The notes under the pieces were generated by a model. The model saw only the letters and a program-made list of their open reading frames with translations, was not told the origin of the DNA and made no database searches. Source: Thermoplasmata archaeon (GTDB lineage: Archaea; Thermoplasmatota; Thermoplasmata; Lutacidiplasmatales; UBA184). Taken from it: a stretch of 28,035 nt of DNA. Below are positions 1 through 5,749 of the stretch, piece after piece. Location: assembly GCA_030039995.1 (NCBI GenBank), contig JASHUL010000082.1, positions 1-28,035 on the forward strand, in the 5' to 3' direction. Within the stretch, counting starts at the first letter, position 1. Each line of letters starts with the position of its first letter. The translations under genes were made by a program, and so were the position numbers.

Positions 1-13
1 GCCTTGTTGCGCC
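1..13. repeat. Truncated half of the TGCAAC-N4-GTTGCA repeat
   Basis: The window opens with the right half of the palindrome (TTGTTGCGCCC), matching the copy at 1218-1233 (GTTGCGCCC). It lies just beyond the stop of the Fic gene. The left half is outside the window, so this copy is only suggested. Confidence 0.3.
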
Positions 14-30
14 CTATCGCAGGGCACAAC

Positions 31-945
31 TCATGGCCCGTCCCGGCCAACGCGGGGGCGTGTAGTCACGGCTTCGGAGTTCTGCTCGAGGTATCGTCGA
101 AGGAACCATCGTACGAATACCGTCTCATCCTTTCGGACCTGCGACTGCTCAAGCGCTCGGTAGTACCCTGCCCGGCGTGTGTATGGGATGTCGATCATCG
201 GGTACCGCTTTCGATACAGGACAAAGTTCATCGCAATTCGGGTGACTCTTCCGTTGCCATCACCGAACGGGTGAATGGTCACCAGCTTGAGGTGAACCAG
301 CGCTGCGAGAGCGACGGGGTGCAGGTTCTTCCAGGCCACCTTCATCCAATCGAAGAAGTCCTGCAGCAGGAAGTCCAGCTCGACAGGCGCTGGGGGCACG
401 AAATGGCTGCCGGCGATCTTCACGCCGTAGTTCCGGATCTTGCCGGCGAGGTGGGGCTTTGTTGCTCGGAACAACGCCAGATGCCAAGCGAGTAGAGTCT
501 CGAGCGAGAGCTCTGGGGTTTGACGAAGCGCCTCGAGGAACACGCTTTGATGTGCCAACGTCTCCTGAACATCGGAAAGCGGTCGATTGGTGGGGGTGAC
601 CCCGTCTACAAGCAGGAGGGCGGTCTCTCGGAACGTGAGGCTTGATCCTTCGATCCGGTTGCTGTCGTAGGTAAATCTCGTCGCGAAGGTCTCGAGCTCC
701 TTATCTCGAATCGACTTGGGCATCTTGCGAAGATTCCCGAGGTAGCGCTGACGCGACTTCGCCAGCGCGGGCTCGAATTGCTTGGAGAAGAGCGCTTGCC
801 GAAGCGCTACTTTGAGAGGGCCGACGTCTTTCGGCACAGACGTGCCAAGATATTTTTCGATCTTGCGAACTCGACCGTCCTCCCGATACGATTGTGTCAG
901 GTAATAGTAGGTCCTCTCACCTCTACGGCGAGCCTGTATCTCCAT
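31..945 (-). CDS. Fic family protein (AMPylase-type), class II layout
   Basis: A Fic-domain protein of 304 residues. Fic enzymes usually transfer AMP, or another nucleotide-derived group, from a nucleotide to a hydroxyl side chain of a target protein. The catalytic motif HPFGDGNGR is at residues 225-233 and matches HPFx(D/E)GNGR completely. An inhibitory-helix motif SNRIEG at 95-100 fits (S/T)xxxE(G/N) ahead of the Fic core, which is the class II arrangement and implies auto-inhibition. Residues 1-40 form a basic, beta-rich segment (RTYYYLTQSYREDGRVRK...YLG) seen in many prokaryotic Fic proteins. I chose the ATG at 945 because a TATA-like element lies 27 nt upstream, giving a leaderless mRNA; an in-frame ATG at 987 would lie upstream of that promoter. 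No antitoxin gene is adjacent. The target cannot be read from sequence. Confidence 0.9.
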   Translation of the reverse strand: MEIQARRRGERTYYYLTQSYREDGRVRKIEKYLGTSVPKDVGPLKVALRQALFSKQFEPALAKSRQRYLGNLRKMPKSIRDKELETFATRFTYDSNRIEGSSLTFRETALLLVDGVTPTNRPLSDVQETLAHQSVFLEALRQTPELSLETLLAWHLALFRATKPHLAGKIRNYGVKIAGSHFVPPAPVELDFLLQDFFDWMKVAWKNLHPVALAALVHLKLVTIHPFGDGNGRVTRIAMNFVLYRKRYPMIDIPYTRRAGYYRALEQSQVRKDETVFVRWFLRRYLEQNSEAVTTRPRVGRDGP

Positions 946-950
946 CGCAA

Positions 951-1003
951 TTGCCCCTACAAAGTAGAAATATTTAGCGGCTTCCAATAAAATGTAGGGG
1001 CAA
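951..1003. promoter_or_regulatory. 10-bp inverted repeat flanking the Fic promoter (candidate operator)
   Basis: TTGCCCCTAC at 951-960 and GTAGGGGCAA at 994-1003 are exact reverse complements. Their centres are 43 nt apart, close to four helical turns, with the TATA-like box between them. Binding by a dimeric or looping repressor would block the promoter and the start site. A 10-bp inverted repeat of this span could occur about once by chance in 28 kb, so the position is the main argument. Confidence 0.35.
968..976 (-). promoter_or_regulatory. TATA-like promoter of the Fic gene
   Basis: On the minus strand the element reads TAAATATTT, centred about 27 nt upstream of the ATG at 945. That is the spacing expected of a leaderless archaeal transcript. 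It lies between the two arms of a perfect 10-bp inverted repeat. Confidence 0.6.
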
Positions 1004-1217
1004 GATACCGCTGACTCGGTGCCGCACTACGGAGGCGGCGAGAACGCGTCGACGTGACGTCGCCGGGAGGAGATTCTCGTGACGCACGAACCGGGTTCCC
1101 CGTAGGCGGCACGGGGACCCCTGTGGCCGGAGCGCACACTGTCCCGACGTAGGCTGGCGACCCCGTCTGAGCGGCGTGGTCCGAGGGGGACGTCGAACCC
1201 GCCGTTCCGGGGCTGCG
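1004..1217. other. Intergenic stretch without a convincing gene
   Basis: Together with its flanks this makes about 310 bases between the Fic start and the methyltransferase stop. Two minus-strand open frames cross it, but they are arginine/proline-rich, overlap the Fic promoter and resemble no family. I see no tRNA or CRISPR here. Confidence 0.5.
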
Positions 1218-1233
1218 TGCAACCTGTGTTGCG
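1218..1233. repeat. Palindromic repeat TGCAACCTGTGTTGCG
   Basis: One copy of the dispersed TGCAAC-N4-GTTGCA element, with one mismatch in the last position. It lies 26 nt past the stop of the minus-strand methyltransferase. It differs from the copy at 3254 at two of 16 positions. As RNA it could form a 5-6 bp hairpin with a four-base loop. Confidence 0.55.
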
Positions 1234-1258
1234 CCCCGTGCTGGCGATAGCGGCGCTC

Positions 1259-1882
1259 CTACGAGGGCCGCGGCGGCTTGCGGGCGATCACCACGTCCAT
1301 GGCTTTCCGATGCGGAATGCCGCCCGAATGGGAAATGAATTCGCCCTGTCCCGCATCGAGGATCTCCCAGTCCCAGTAGTAGCCGAGTAGTTCTCCTGAG
1401 CGGAACGGCGACGCGAACGGATTCGTCGTCTGAGGCGGGATGTAAGGTTTCGGGACGTCGGCGTTCATCGCGTTGATCCCGCCCGGCTTGGTACTCGCTT
1501 TGAAGTGTTCGAACCGGGCCTTCCGAAGCCGACGAGGGATGTTATTCAGCGCGCCCGAGGAAAAGACCACATCCGCAGGCCGCGCTAGTCGGTAGGTCCG
1601 GATGTCTCCGACCAGAAATCGGGCGCTGACCCCGAGGCGCGACGCGCGTTGCTTCGCCTTTCGTATTCCTACGCTCGATATGTCGACGCCCAAGACCCGG
1701 TAGCCTCGACGGGCGAAGTAGATCGGGTCACGGCCCTCGCCGCAGCCGAGGTCGACCAAACTCCGGGGCAATCGTAGAGGGGAACGGGCGATGCGAGCGA
1801 CCTCGCGTGCTAGAGCGGTTGGTCTGCTGCCCCAGTACAACCCGGGTCGAGCGTAGCGCTCGTCGTAAATCGCGTTTTTCAA
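1259..1882 (-). CDS. Class I SAM-dependent methyltransferase, TehB-like
   Basis: A 207-residue methyltransferase with a Rossmann core. Motif I is VDLGCGEGR at residues 43-51, the acidic ribose-binding residue is D67 in VLGVDIS, and motif II is GDI at 92-94. The pattern LGCGEGRDPIYFARRGY resembles the TehB/thiopurine-methyltransferase-like group, which acts on small molecules; substrate unknown. The length is normal for a single-domain enzyme. The start is TTG at 1882, preceded by GGGAGGG about 9 nt upstream, a good ribosome binding site. It follows the VOC gene by 62 nt on the same strand and may be co-transcribed. That gap could encode a 14-residue basic peptide (1898-1942, ATG start, first residues MVERVNYRKK), but with too little evidence to call a gene. 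Confidence 0.85.
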   Translation of the reverse strand: MKNAIYDERYARPGLYWGSRPTALAREVARIARSPLRLPRSLVDLGCGEGRDPIYFARRGYRVLGVDISSVGIRKAKQRASRLGVSARFLVGDIRTYRLARPADVVFSSGALNNIPRRLRKARFEHFKASTKPGGINAMNADVPKPYIPPQTTNPFASPFRSGELLGYYWDWEILDAGQGEFISHSGGIPHRKAMDVVIARKPPRPS

Positions 1883-1944
1883 CGCTAGTGACCCTCCCTA
1901 TCGGCGATAGACCTTCTTGCGGTAGTTCACACGCTCGACCATAA

Positions 1945-2409
1945 TCACCTGCTCGGACCCTCGACGTTGGTGTAAAGCTCGAGAACATTATTGTCGGGGT
2001 CGCACCACGCGTGCGAGACATAGTAGCTCCTCTTGGGGGCGCCGGCAAACCCGTCGATACGCTGCCGGTCCAATCCATAGAACGGCTTGAACCGCTTTTT
2101 CCGCAGCTCCCGCTCGAGTCCGGCCAAAGCCCTGACACTTGGCACCGCGAATCCGATATGGTCGGACACCCAATCCGCACCACTCTTTGTCGGTATTCTT
2201 GGCGCCTTCCGGACAGCCCGCCTCGGCCTCTCCTCGGTGAGCCAGATTCGCGTACGCCCTTTGCGATATCCCACCCAAAGGCTGGTCGTATGGGGAATCC
2301 GGCGAAACCCCAGGGTTGAAAGGAAGGCATCGTAGAATTTCTGGGATCGCTCCAGATCGGACACTTCCAGACTAACATGCCCGAGGTGGACGCGCGCCGA
2401 ATTGCTCAT
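1945..2409 (-). CDS. VOC superfamily protein (glyoxalase/dioxygenase fold)
   Basis: A 154-residue protein with two beta-alpha-beta-beta-beta units. Likely metal ligands are H11 (GHVSLEV), H84 (SDHIGFAV) and E144 (NVLELYT), the positions used by glyoxalase I, fosfomycin-resistance proteins and extradiol dioxygenases. D138/N140 in CDPDNNVLEL is the usual turn before the last strand. The reaction cannot be assigned: VOC proteins include isomerases, dioxygenases and binding proteins. The ATG at 2409 opens directly onto the first beta strand. A weak TATA-like stretch (GAGTTAAGT) lies about 27 nt upstream, suggesting leaderless translation. The methyltransferase follows on the same strand. Confidence 0.85.
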   Translation of the reverse strand: MSNSARVHLGHVSLEVSDLERSQKFYDAFLSTLGFRRIPHTTSLWVGYRKGRTRIWLTEERPRRAVRKAPRIPTKSGADWVSDHIGFAVPSVRALAGLERELRKKRFKPFYGLDRQRIDGFAGAPKRSYYVSHAWCDPDNNVLELYTNVEGPSR

Positions 2410-2588
2410 GCCGGGCCCGAGTTGGGTACCGCACTTAACTCATGCCGAGCGCCAACCCTCCCGGCGGGAAGGACTCTGCGCCATCCCTCCCTCCGCTGAA
2501 ATGAGCTGGGACGGGAGCCTTATCGCGCCAATGGGTAGGGAGCTCGTAAGGCCCCGAATTGATCGAGGGCGAACGCGGTAGGCTCGAT

Positions 2589-2602
2589 CGAAAGTTGATA
2601 GG
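2589..2602 (+). promoter_or_regulatory. Promoter-like 14-mer CGAAAGTTGATAGG
   Basis: This 14-mer recurs exactly on the minus strand at 5067-5080, upstream of the propeller gene. CGAAA resembles a BRE and TTGATA a weak TATA box. It lies 38 nt before the ATG at 2641, so the transcript would have a leader of about 18 nt. Confidence 0.45.
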
Positions 2603-2640
2603 TCTAAGCTGGGCTCGCCATTAGCTTCTGAAGTGGACGA

Positions 2641-3234
2641 ATGACATCGAGCTACGACCGGATCTCGCCCGCGCCCGCGCGACGATCCGGCGCTGCCCCA
2701 TTATCGATCGCGCTTGGTGTCATCCTCGGAGTCACGATCGTCGCGTCGAATGCTTTCTTTGCCCCGGTCCCGTGCACTCCTGCCGGTGAGGCTCAACTCG
2801 TCGGTCACCCAACGTGTCCGGTTCCACCCCCTCCCTCACCTACCACGCTACTTGCCGCCGGGACGATTTTCTCAGTGCCCGCGGCACAGTTCACGTCCTT
2901 CGAGTTCCAGCCCAGCGACGCTTCGATGGCCGTGCTGAACGGCACGTTTACTACTTCGGCGGGTGGGATGGTTCTCGTGATGACTCCGGCTGAGTATACT
3001 AACTTGAGTCGGGCGCCCGCCACATTTGCTTGCGTGGATTCGGGTGAGTGCTTTACCACCGGCGACACTACCGCCGCGCGGGTCGCCTTCACGCTGCCAC
3101 TCTACCAAGCGACGTACGCCGCCGGCGAGGCGGCGCCGTGGTTTTTGGTCATGCAGAACCCCAACACCGCGTCGGCCAGCAACATCACCTGGACGACCAG
3201 CCTGGTAGCGACGTACGTCGACATTGAACTTTGA
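2641..3234 (+). CDS. Exported or membrane-anchored protein of unknown family
   Basis: A 197-residue protein with a short basic N-terminus and one hydrophobic segment at about residues 20-40 (SIALGVILGVTIVASNAFF), a signal peptide or signal anchor. A proline-rich spacer follows (CPVPPPPSPTT, about 59-69), then a threonine/serine-rich, probably all-beta extracellular domain. Cysteine pairs C45/C59 and C130/C137 could form disulfides outside the cell. I recognise no catalytic motif and do not assign a function. It shares a promoter-like 14-mer with the propeller gene at 3683-5044, so the two surface proteins may be co-expressed. Confidence 0.7.
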   Translation: MTSSYDRISPAPARRSGAAPLSIALGVILGVTIVASNAFFAPVPCTPAGEAQLVGHPTCPVPPPPSPTTLLAAGTIFSVPAAQFTSFEFQPSDASMAVLNGTFTTSAGGMVLVMTPAEYTNLSRAPATFACVDSGECFTTGDTTAARVAFTLPLYQATYAAGEAAPWFLVMQNPNTASASNITWTTSLVATYVDIEL

Positions 3235-3253
3235 AACGCCTGAATTCACCACG

Positions 3254-3269
3254 TGCAACCTTTGTTGCA
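3254..3269. repeat. Palindromic repeat TGCAACCTTTGTTGCA
   Basis: A perfect 6-bp inverted repeat with a four-base spacer, starting 20 nt after the stop of the exported protein. It is the best-formed copy of the dispersed element and shares 14 of 16 bases with the copy at 1218. Confidence 0.6.
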
Positions 3270-3313
3270 ACTCGGGGCTCCGCTGCGGCACGCTCAACAA
3301 CGTCAGACCGGAG

Positions 3314-3321
3314 CTTTCTAT
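3314..3321 (+). promoter_or_regulatory. TATA-like element of the zinc-binding gene
   Basis: CTTTCTAT is centred about 26 nt upstream of the ATG at 3343. This supports that start over the in-frame GTG at 3253, which would place the repeat and this promoter inside the gene. Confidence 0.45.
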
Positions 3322-3342
3322 CTCCAACCGATGCAGGCCACG

Positions 3343-3558
3343 ATGCCAGACGCGGAGGGGCGTTGCCCGAAGTGCGGCGGGCCGACCGAACTAGGCACCT
3401 TGGGCACGATGTCCTACCTGGGAGGAACGCAGTGGTACCGGGAGCGGTCAGCCCTCGCGCTCGGCGGGGAGACGATCGTCAGCAAACCCCTCGGGGGCAT
3501 GACGTGGCTGGACGGCCATCGTTGCCCTGGTTGTCGATTACTGGTGCTCACTTACTGA
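3343..3558 (+). CDS. Small zinc-binding protein, DUF6487-like
   Basis: A 71-residue protein with two CPxC knuckles: CPKC at residues 8-11 near the N-terminus and CPGC close to the C-terminus. Together they make a four-cysteine zinc site. The core WYRERSALALGGETIVSKP and the terminal RCPGCRLLVLTY resemble the DUF6487 family, small proteins of unknown role; this assignment is from memory of the pattern. A decayed copy of the middle of this gene lies at 5142-5225. The stop is followed 46 nt later by a copy of the TGCAAC palindrome, between this gene and the convergent propeller gene. Confidence 0.7.
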   Translation: MPDAEGRCPKCGGPTELGTLGTMSYLGGTQWYRERSALALGGETIVSKPLGGMTWLDGHRCPGCRLLVLTY

Positions 3559-3604
3559 TCACTCCGTTCCCGAACGACCGGGTTTCGGACGAACCGGCGA
3601 GAGA

Positions 3605-3620
3605 TGCAACGGTGGTTGCA
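3605..3620. repeat. Palindromic repeat TGCAACGGTGGTTGCA
   Basis: A perfect 6-bp inverted repeat between two convergent genes. It differs from the copy at 9610-9625 at a single base and shares GGTGGTTGCA with the degenerate copy at 5627-5642. Confidence 0.6.
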
Positions 3621-3636
3621 GCTGGCCGACGGAGGG

Positions 3637-3675
3637 TTCCTGGATTGTAGCCTAGCCCGCTGCTCCTTCCAGGAA
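3637..3675. terminator. Inverted repeat between convergent genes
   Basis: TTCCTGGA (3637-3644) and TCCAGGAA (3668-3675) form an 8-bp stem with a 23-base loop just beyond the propeller stop. It is a possible 3'-end structure for either gene. There is no clear T-tract. Confidence 0.3.
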
Positions 3676-3682
3676 GAACGGG

Positions 3683-5044
3683 TCAGCTGCCCGGAGATCT
3701 CTTCGCTCGTATCAACCAGACGACCACAGCAAGACCCACGGCGCACGCCGCCCCGATCGCGATGTATTCGGTCTCTCCGGCGAGGTCGAGCACGGGCGAC
3801 GTCGCTGGGCCCGACGACGGTTGTTCCAGAGCGGACGGGACAATCGTCACGGCCCCGCCGTCATTCTGCGTGAGAACGGCAACGTAGAAGCAGGAGGCGT
3901 TGGCATCGAACAACATCGACGCGGGAAAGCCCCCCGCCGACAGGACAGCGGTGACCGTGTTTGTGCTGCCGGAAATGACCGTCACCGTCCGTGGCTCCCC
4001 GCTGGTGACCGCTACGTCCCCAGTAACCGTGTCAACGGCGACGTTGAATGTGAAGTCACCCACGTGCATCTCTGCTACGACTGCGTCGTTCTCCGTTGAG
4101 ACCACGGTTACGTTTCCGAAATAGTTCGAGATGTAGAGGTCCCGGTTGAGGGGGTCGTAGGCCATCGCCTGGGGCACGGGTGGAATCGGGGTCGAGGAGA
4201 GAACGGTGTAATTCGCGCCAGAAATGACTTGCAGCAGGGAGGCCGAGTTCGGTTGCCCCAGGTCCGCGACGGCGACGTCGACATCTCTGCTAATCGGGTC
4301 GTAGGCGAGGGCGGTTGGGATTCCACCCAACGGAACGGTCGCGAGGACGTTGTTGGACGAACCCGAGACCACCGTGAGGAACTGGGCGGTAGCGTTGCCG
4401 AAGTAGAGGTCCCCGTTCGCCGGATCGAGTAACATATCGCCGGTCGGTCCGGCCGAATAAGGTAGGGTCTGGGTGATGGTCTTCGAAGAATCGGAGATGA
4501 CGAAGATACTGTTGGCCACCTCGCTTCCGGCGTAGACGAATCCGTTCGACGCGTCCGCGAGGAGGTCCCATACCTGTCCGCCGACTTGGACGCTTCCGGT
4601 GTTTGTATCCGTGGCGCCCGAGATGATGCTGACGTCGGAGGTGTTGCCGCTGGTCCCGTAGGTTCCTACGTAGGCGTCGCCACTTCTCGAATCGTACGCT
4701 ATGGAATCCGGGTAGCCTGGAGCTGAGGCCGTTGCTATCGTTCGGTTGGTGCTCGTTGAGATCACGCTCACGTTGTTAGAATTCATGTTCGCGACGAACA
4801 GAGTCCCGCCGGACGCGTCGAGGGCCAGTGCGTACGGCTGCGAGCCCACGGAGATATTGGAAAGGACAGCGGGCTCGACCGCCTCCGTGGTGTTTGCCCG
4901 TGTTGAACTTGAGTAAGTGCTCGTACCAGTGAGAACCAGCGCGCTTGCGAGAAGACACGCGAGAAGCGGGGAAACGTGAATTCCGGCCACCGACCGGCCC
5001 GCGGAAGTCGAATCGCGCTTCCTGAAACGGCGAAGTCCTCTCAC
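3683..5044 (-). CDS. Membrane-anchored YVTN-type beta-propeller surface protein
   Basis: The protein has about eight repeats of the YVTN/NHL-like type. Each carries a form of 'P..(L/I)AYD...GD.Y(V/I)....NVSVIS', for example PYALALDASGGTLFVANM and AMAYDPLNRDLYISNY. They should fold into a seven- or eight-bladed propeller outside the cell. A signal segment (SPLLACLLASALVLTG) precedes the repeats. A C-terminal membrane helix (YIAIGAACAVGLAVVVWLI) ending in RAKRSPGS anchors it with the basic tail inside. Such archaeal surface proteins are usually considered adhesion or S-layer-associated; ligand unknown. I chose the GTG at 5044 because the promoter-like 14-mer at 5067-5080 lies just upstream; an ATG at 5098 is the alternative. 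The frame stays open to 5437, but that upstream part overlaps decayed gene copies and is unlikely to be translated. Confidence 0.8.
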   Translation of the reverse strand: MRGLRRFRKRDSTSAGRSVAGIHVSPLLACLLASALVLTGTSTYSSSTRANTTEAVEPAVLSNISVGSQPYALALDASGGTLFVANMNSNNVSVISTSTNRTIATASAPGYPDSIAYDSRSGDAYVGTYGTSGNTSDVSIISGATDTNTGSVQVGGQVWDLLADASNGFVYAGSEVANSIFVISDSSKTITQTLPYSAGPTGDMLLDPANGDLYFGNATAQFLTVVSGSSNNVLATVPLGGIPTALAYDPISRDVDVAVADLGQPNSASLLQVISGANYTVLSSTPIPPVPQAMAYDPLNRDLYISNYFGNVTVVSTENDAVVAEMHVGDFTFNVAVDTVTGDVAVTSGEPRTVTVISGSTNTVTAVLSAGGFPASMLFDANASCFYVAVLTQNDGGAVTIVPSALEQPSSGPATSPVLDLAGETEYIAIGAACAVGLAVVVWLIRAKRSPGS

Positions 5045-5066
5045 CAGCGGGCTAACGAAAACCTTG

Positions 5067-5080
5067 CCTATCAACTTTCG
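5067..5080 (-). promoter_or_regulatory. Promoter-like 14-mer upstream of the propeller gene
   Basis: Read on the minus strand this is CGAAAGTTGATAGG, identical to 2589-2602. Its centre lies about 29 nt before the GTG at 5044, fitting a nearly leaderless transcript. Confidence 0.4.
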
Positions 5081-5141
5081 GCGATTCGCCGGTCGCATTC
5101 TCGACCGGGGTCCCCCGGAGCCTAGAAGGGTCGTCGGTCCC

Positions 5142-5225
5142 CGGGACCGATCCACTCTCGCACTCGGCAGGGAGACAATCGCCAGCAAGGCCTCCGGTGG
5201 GATGGCAACGCTGGAGGAACCTACT
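5142..5225 (+). pseudogene. Decayed copy of the DUF6487-like zinc-binding gene
   Basis: DNA here aligns without gaps to 3445-3528 inside the intact gene, with most bases identical. The plus-strand translation RDRSTLALGRETIASK matches RERSALALGGETIVSK. Neither CPxC knuckle is preserved, and similarity fades on both sides, so this is a remnant and not a working gene. A plus-strand open frame spans it (5064-5276), but without the cysteines it should not bind zinc. It lies immediately upstream of the propeller gene on the opposite strand. Confidence 0.65.
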
Positions 5226-5446
5226 AGTCCTCGGAACCGTCTACTCCTGGAATCCATGAGGTCACTTCCACCCTGAGAAGTCTCGCGTGGACCCGACCGC
5301 CAATTGCCGCGGGGTATCTGGTGCAGGCAGTTTCGTCCAAGATAGGAACGGGCCCCGATTGACTGTGGCCACTGCCGCACGGGCGGGGTGCCCTTTACCC
5401 GAGTTCTGTGGTTTGGGGAGCGCGGAACAGTTCCCATCGGTCTGCT

Positions 5447-5545
5447 TCACTCAAGGTTCGAGTTCCTCAGCCAGATTTGGTCCCGTGAATCTTTTCGGAT
5501 CACCTCGAATACGATGTCATCTGAAAATGGGTCGTCGTGGATGTT
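5447..5545 (-). pseudogene. Decayed 3' end of a cyclase-TolB-TPR gene
   Basis: Minus-strand translation ends IVFEVIRKDSRDQIWLRNSN followed by LE and a stop at 5447-5449. It matches the C-terminus of the intact cyclase gene about 300 bp away (PVFEGVRRDPRYRVLLQNSN plus LA). The DNA blocks GGTTCGAGTT and CTTCGGA are shared at similar spacing. No cyclase, TolB or TPR sequence remains upstream, so only the last 25-30 codons survive of what was probably a third copy. Confidence 0.7.
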
Positions 5546-5569
5546 CGGCGAGCGAGGAGAGCGGTACGA

Positions 5570-5644
5570 GGACCGAGCGGATGGGCCCGTCACTCGGCGT
5601 TCAGCGAGAAGCGAATCCTCTGAGGGTGTATTGGTGGTTGCACT
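5570..5644. repeat. Longer dispersed repeat, copy 1, with degenerate palindrome
   Basis: GGACCGAG, then ATGGGCCC, TCAC and CGGCGT at fixed spacing, match 9549-9579. About 50 nt further on, TGTATTGGTGGTTGCA (5627-5642) is a degenerate copy of the TGCAAC palindrome. In the copy at 9549-9626 the palindrome lies at nearly the same distance, so the two motifs travel as one element. Confidence 0.5.
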
Positions 5645-5660
5645 CAGATCAAGACTCGGC

Positions 5661-5700
5661 GAGGGGGACCTCGGCGACGCTGTTAGGGGACGTCCCCCTC
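5661..5700. terminator. 9-bp hairpin downstream of cyclase 1
   Basis: GAGGGGGAC (5661-5669) and GTCCCCCTC (5692-5700) are perfect reverse complements separated by 22 bases. They lie about 50 nt past the stop of the cyclase gene at 5750-7672. This is a plausible 3'-end structure. Confidence 0.4.
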
Positions 5701-5718
5701 TTCGAATTCGGTGACGTA

Positions 5719-5743
5719 GGGGCCGATCGGCAGTTCCGGCCCC
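5719..5743. terminator. GC-rich hairpin directly after cyclase 1
   Basis: GGGGCCG (5719-5725) pairs with CGGCCCC (5737-5743) across an 11-base loop, ending 7 nt from the cyclase stop codon. With the hairpin at 5661-5700 it forms a double stem-loop at the 3' end of the gene. Confidence 0.4.
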
Positions 5744-5749
5744 GACGTT

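Noticed and set aside
1898..1942. 14-residue basic peptide between the VOC and methyltransferase genes
   Set aside because: The ATG follows the VOC stop closely, but the frame is too short and has no independent support.
5101..5437. N-terminal extension of the propeller protein up to 5437
   Set aside because: The extension lacks a signal-like sequence, overlaps a decayed gene copy on the other strand and lies upstream of the promoter-like 14-mer.
5450..5470. tRNA T-arm-like GGTTCGAGTTCC, also near 5758
   Set aside because: No acceptor stem, anticodon arm or CCA region fits around it. Both places encode the conserved NSNL C-terminus of cyclase genes.
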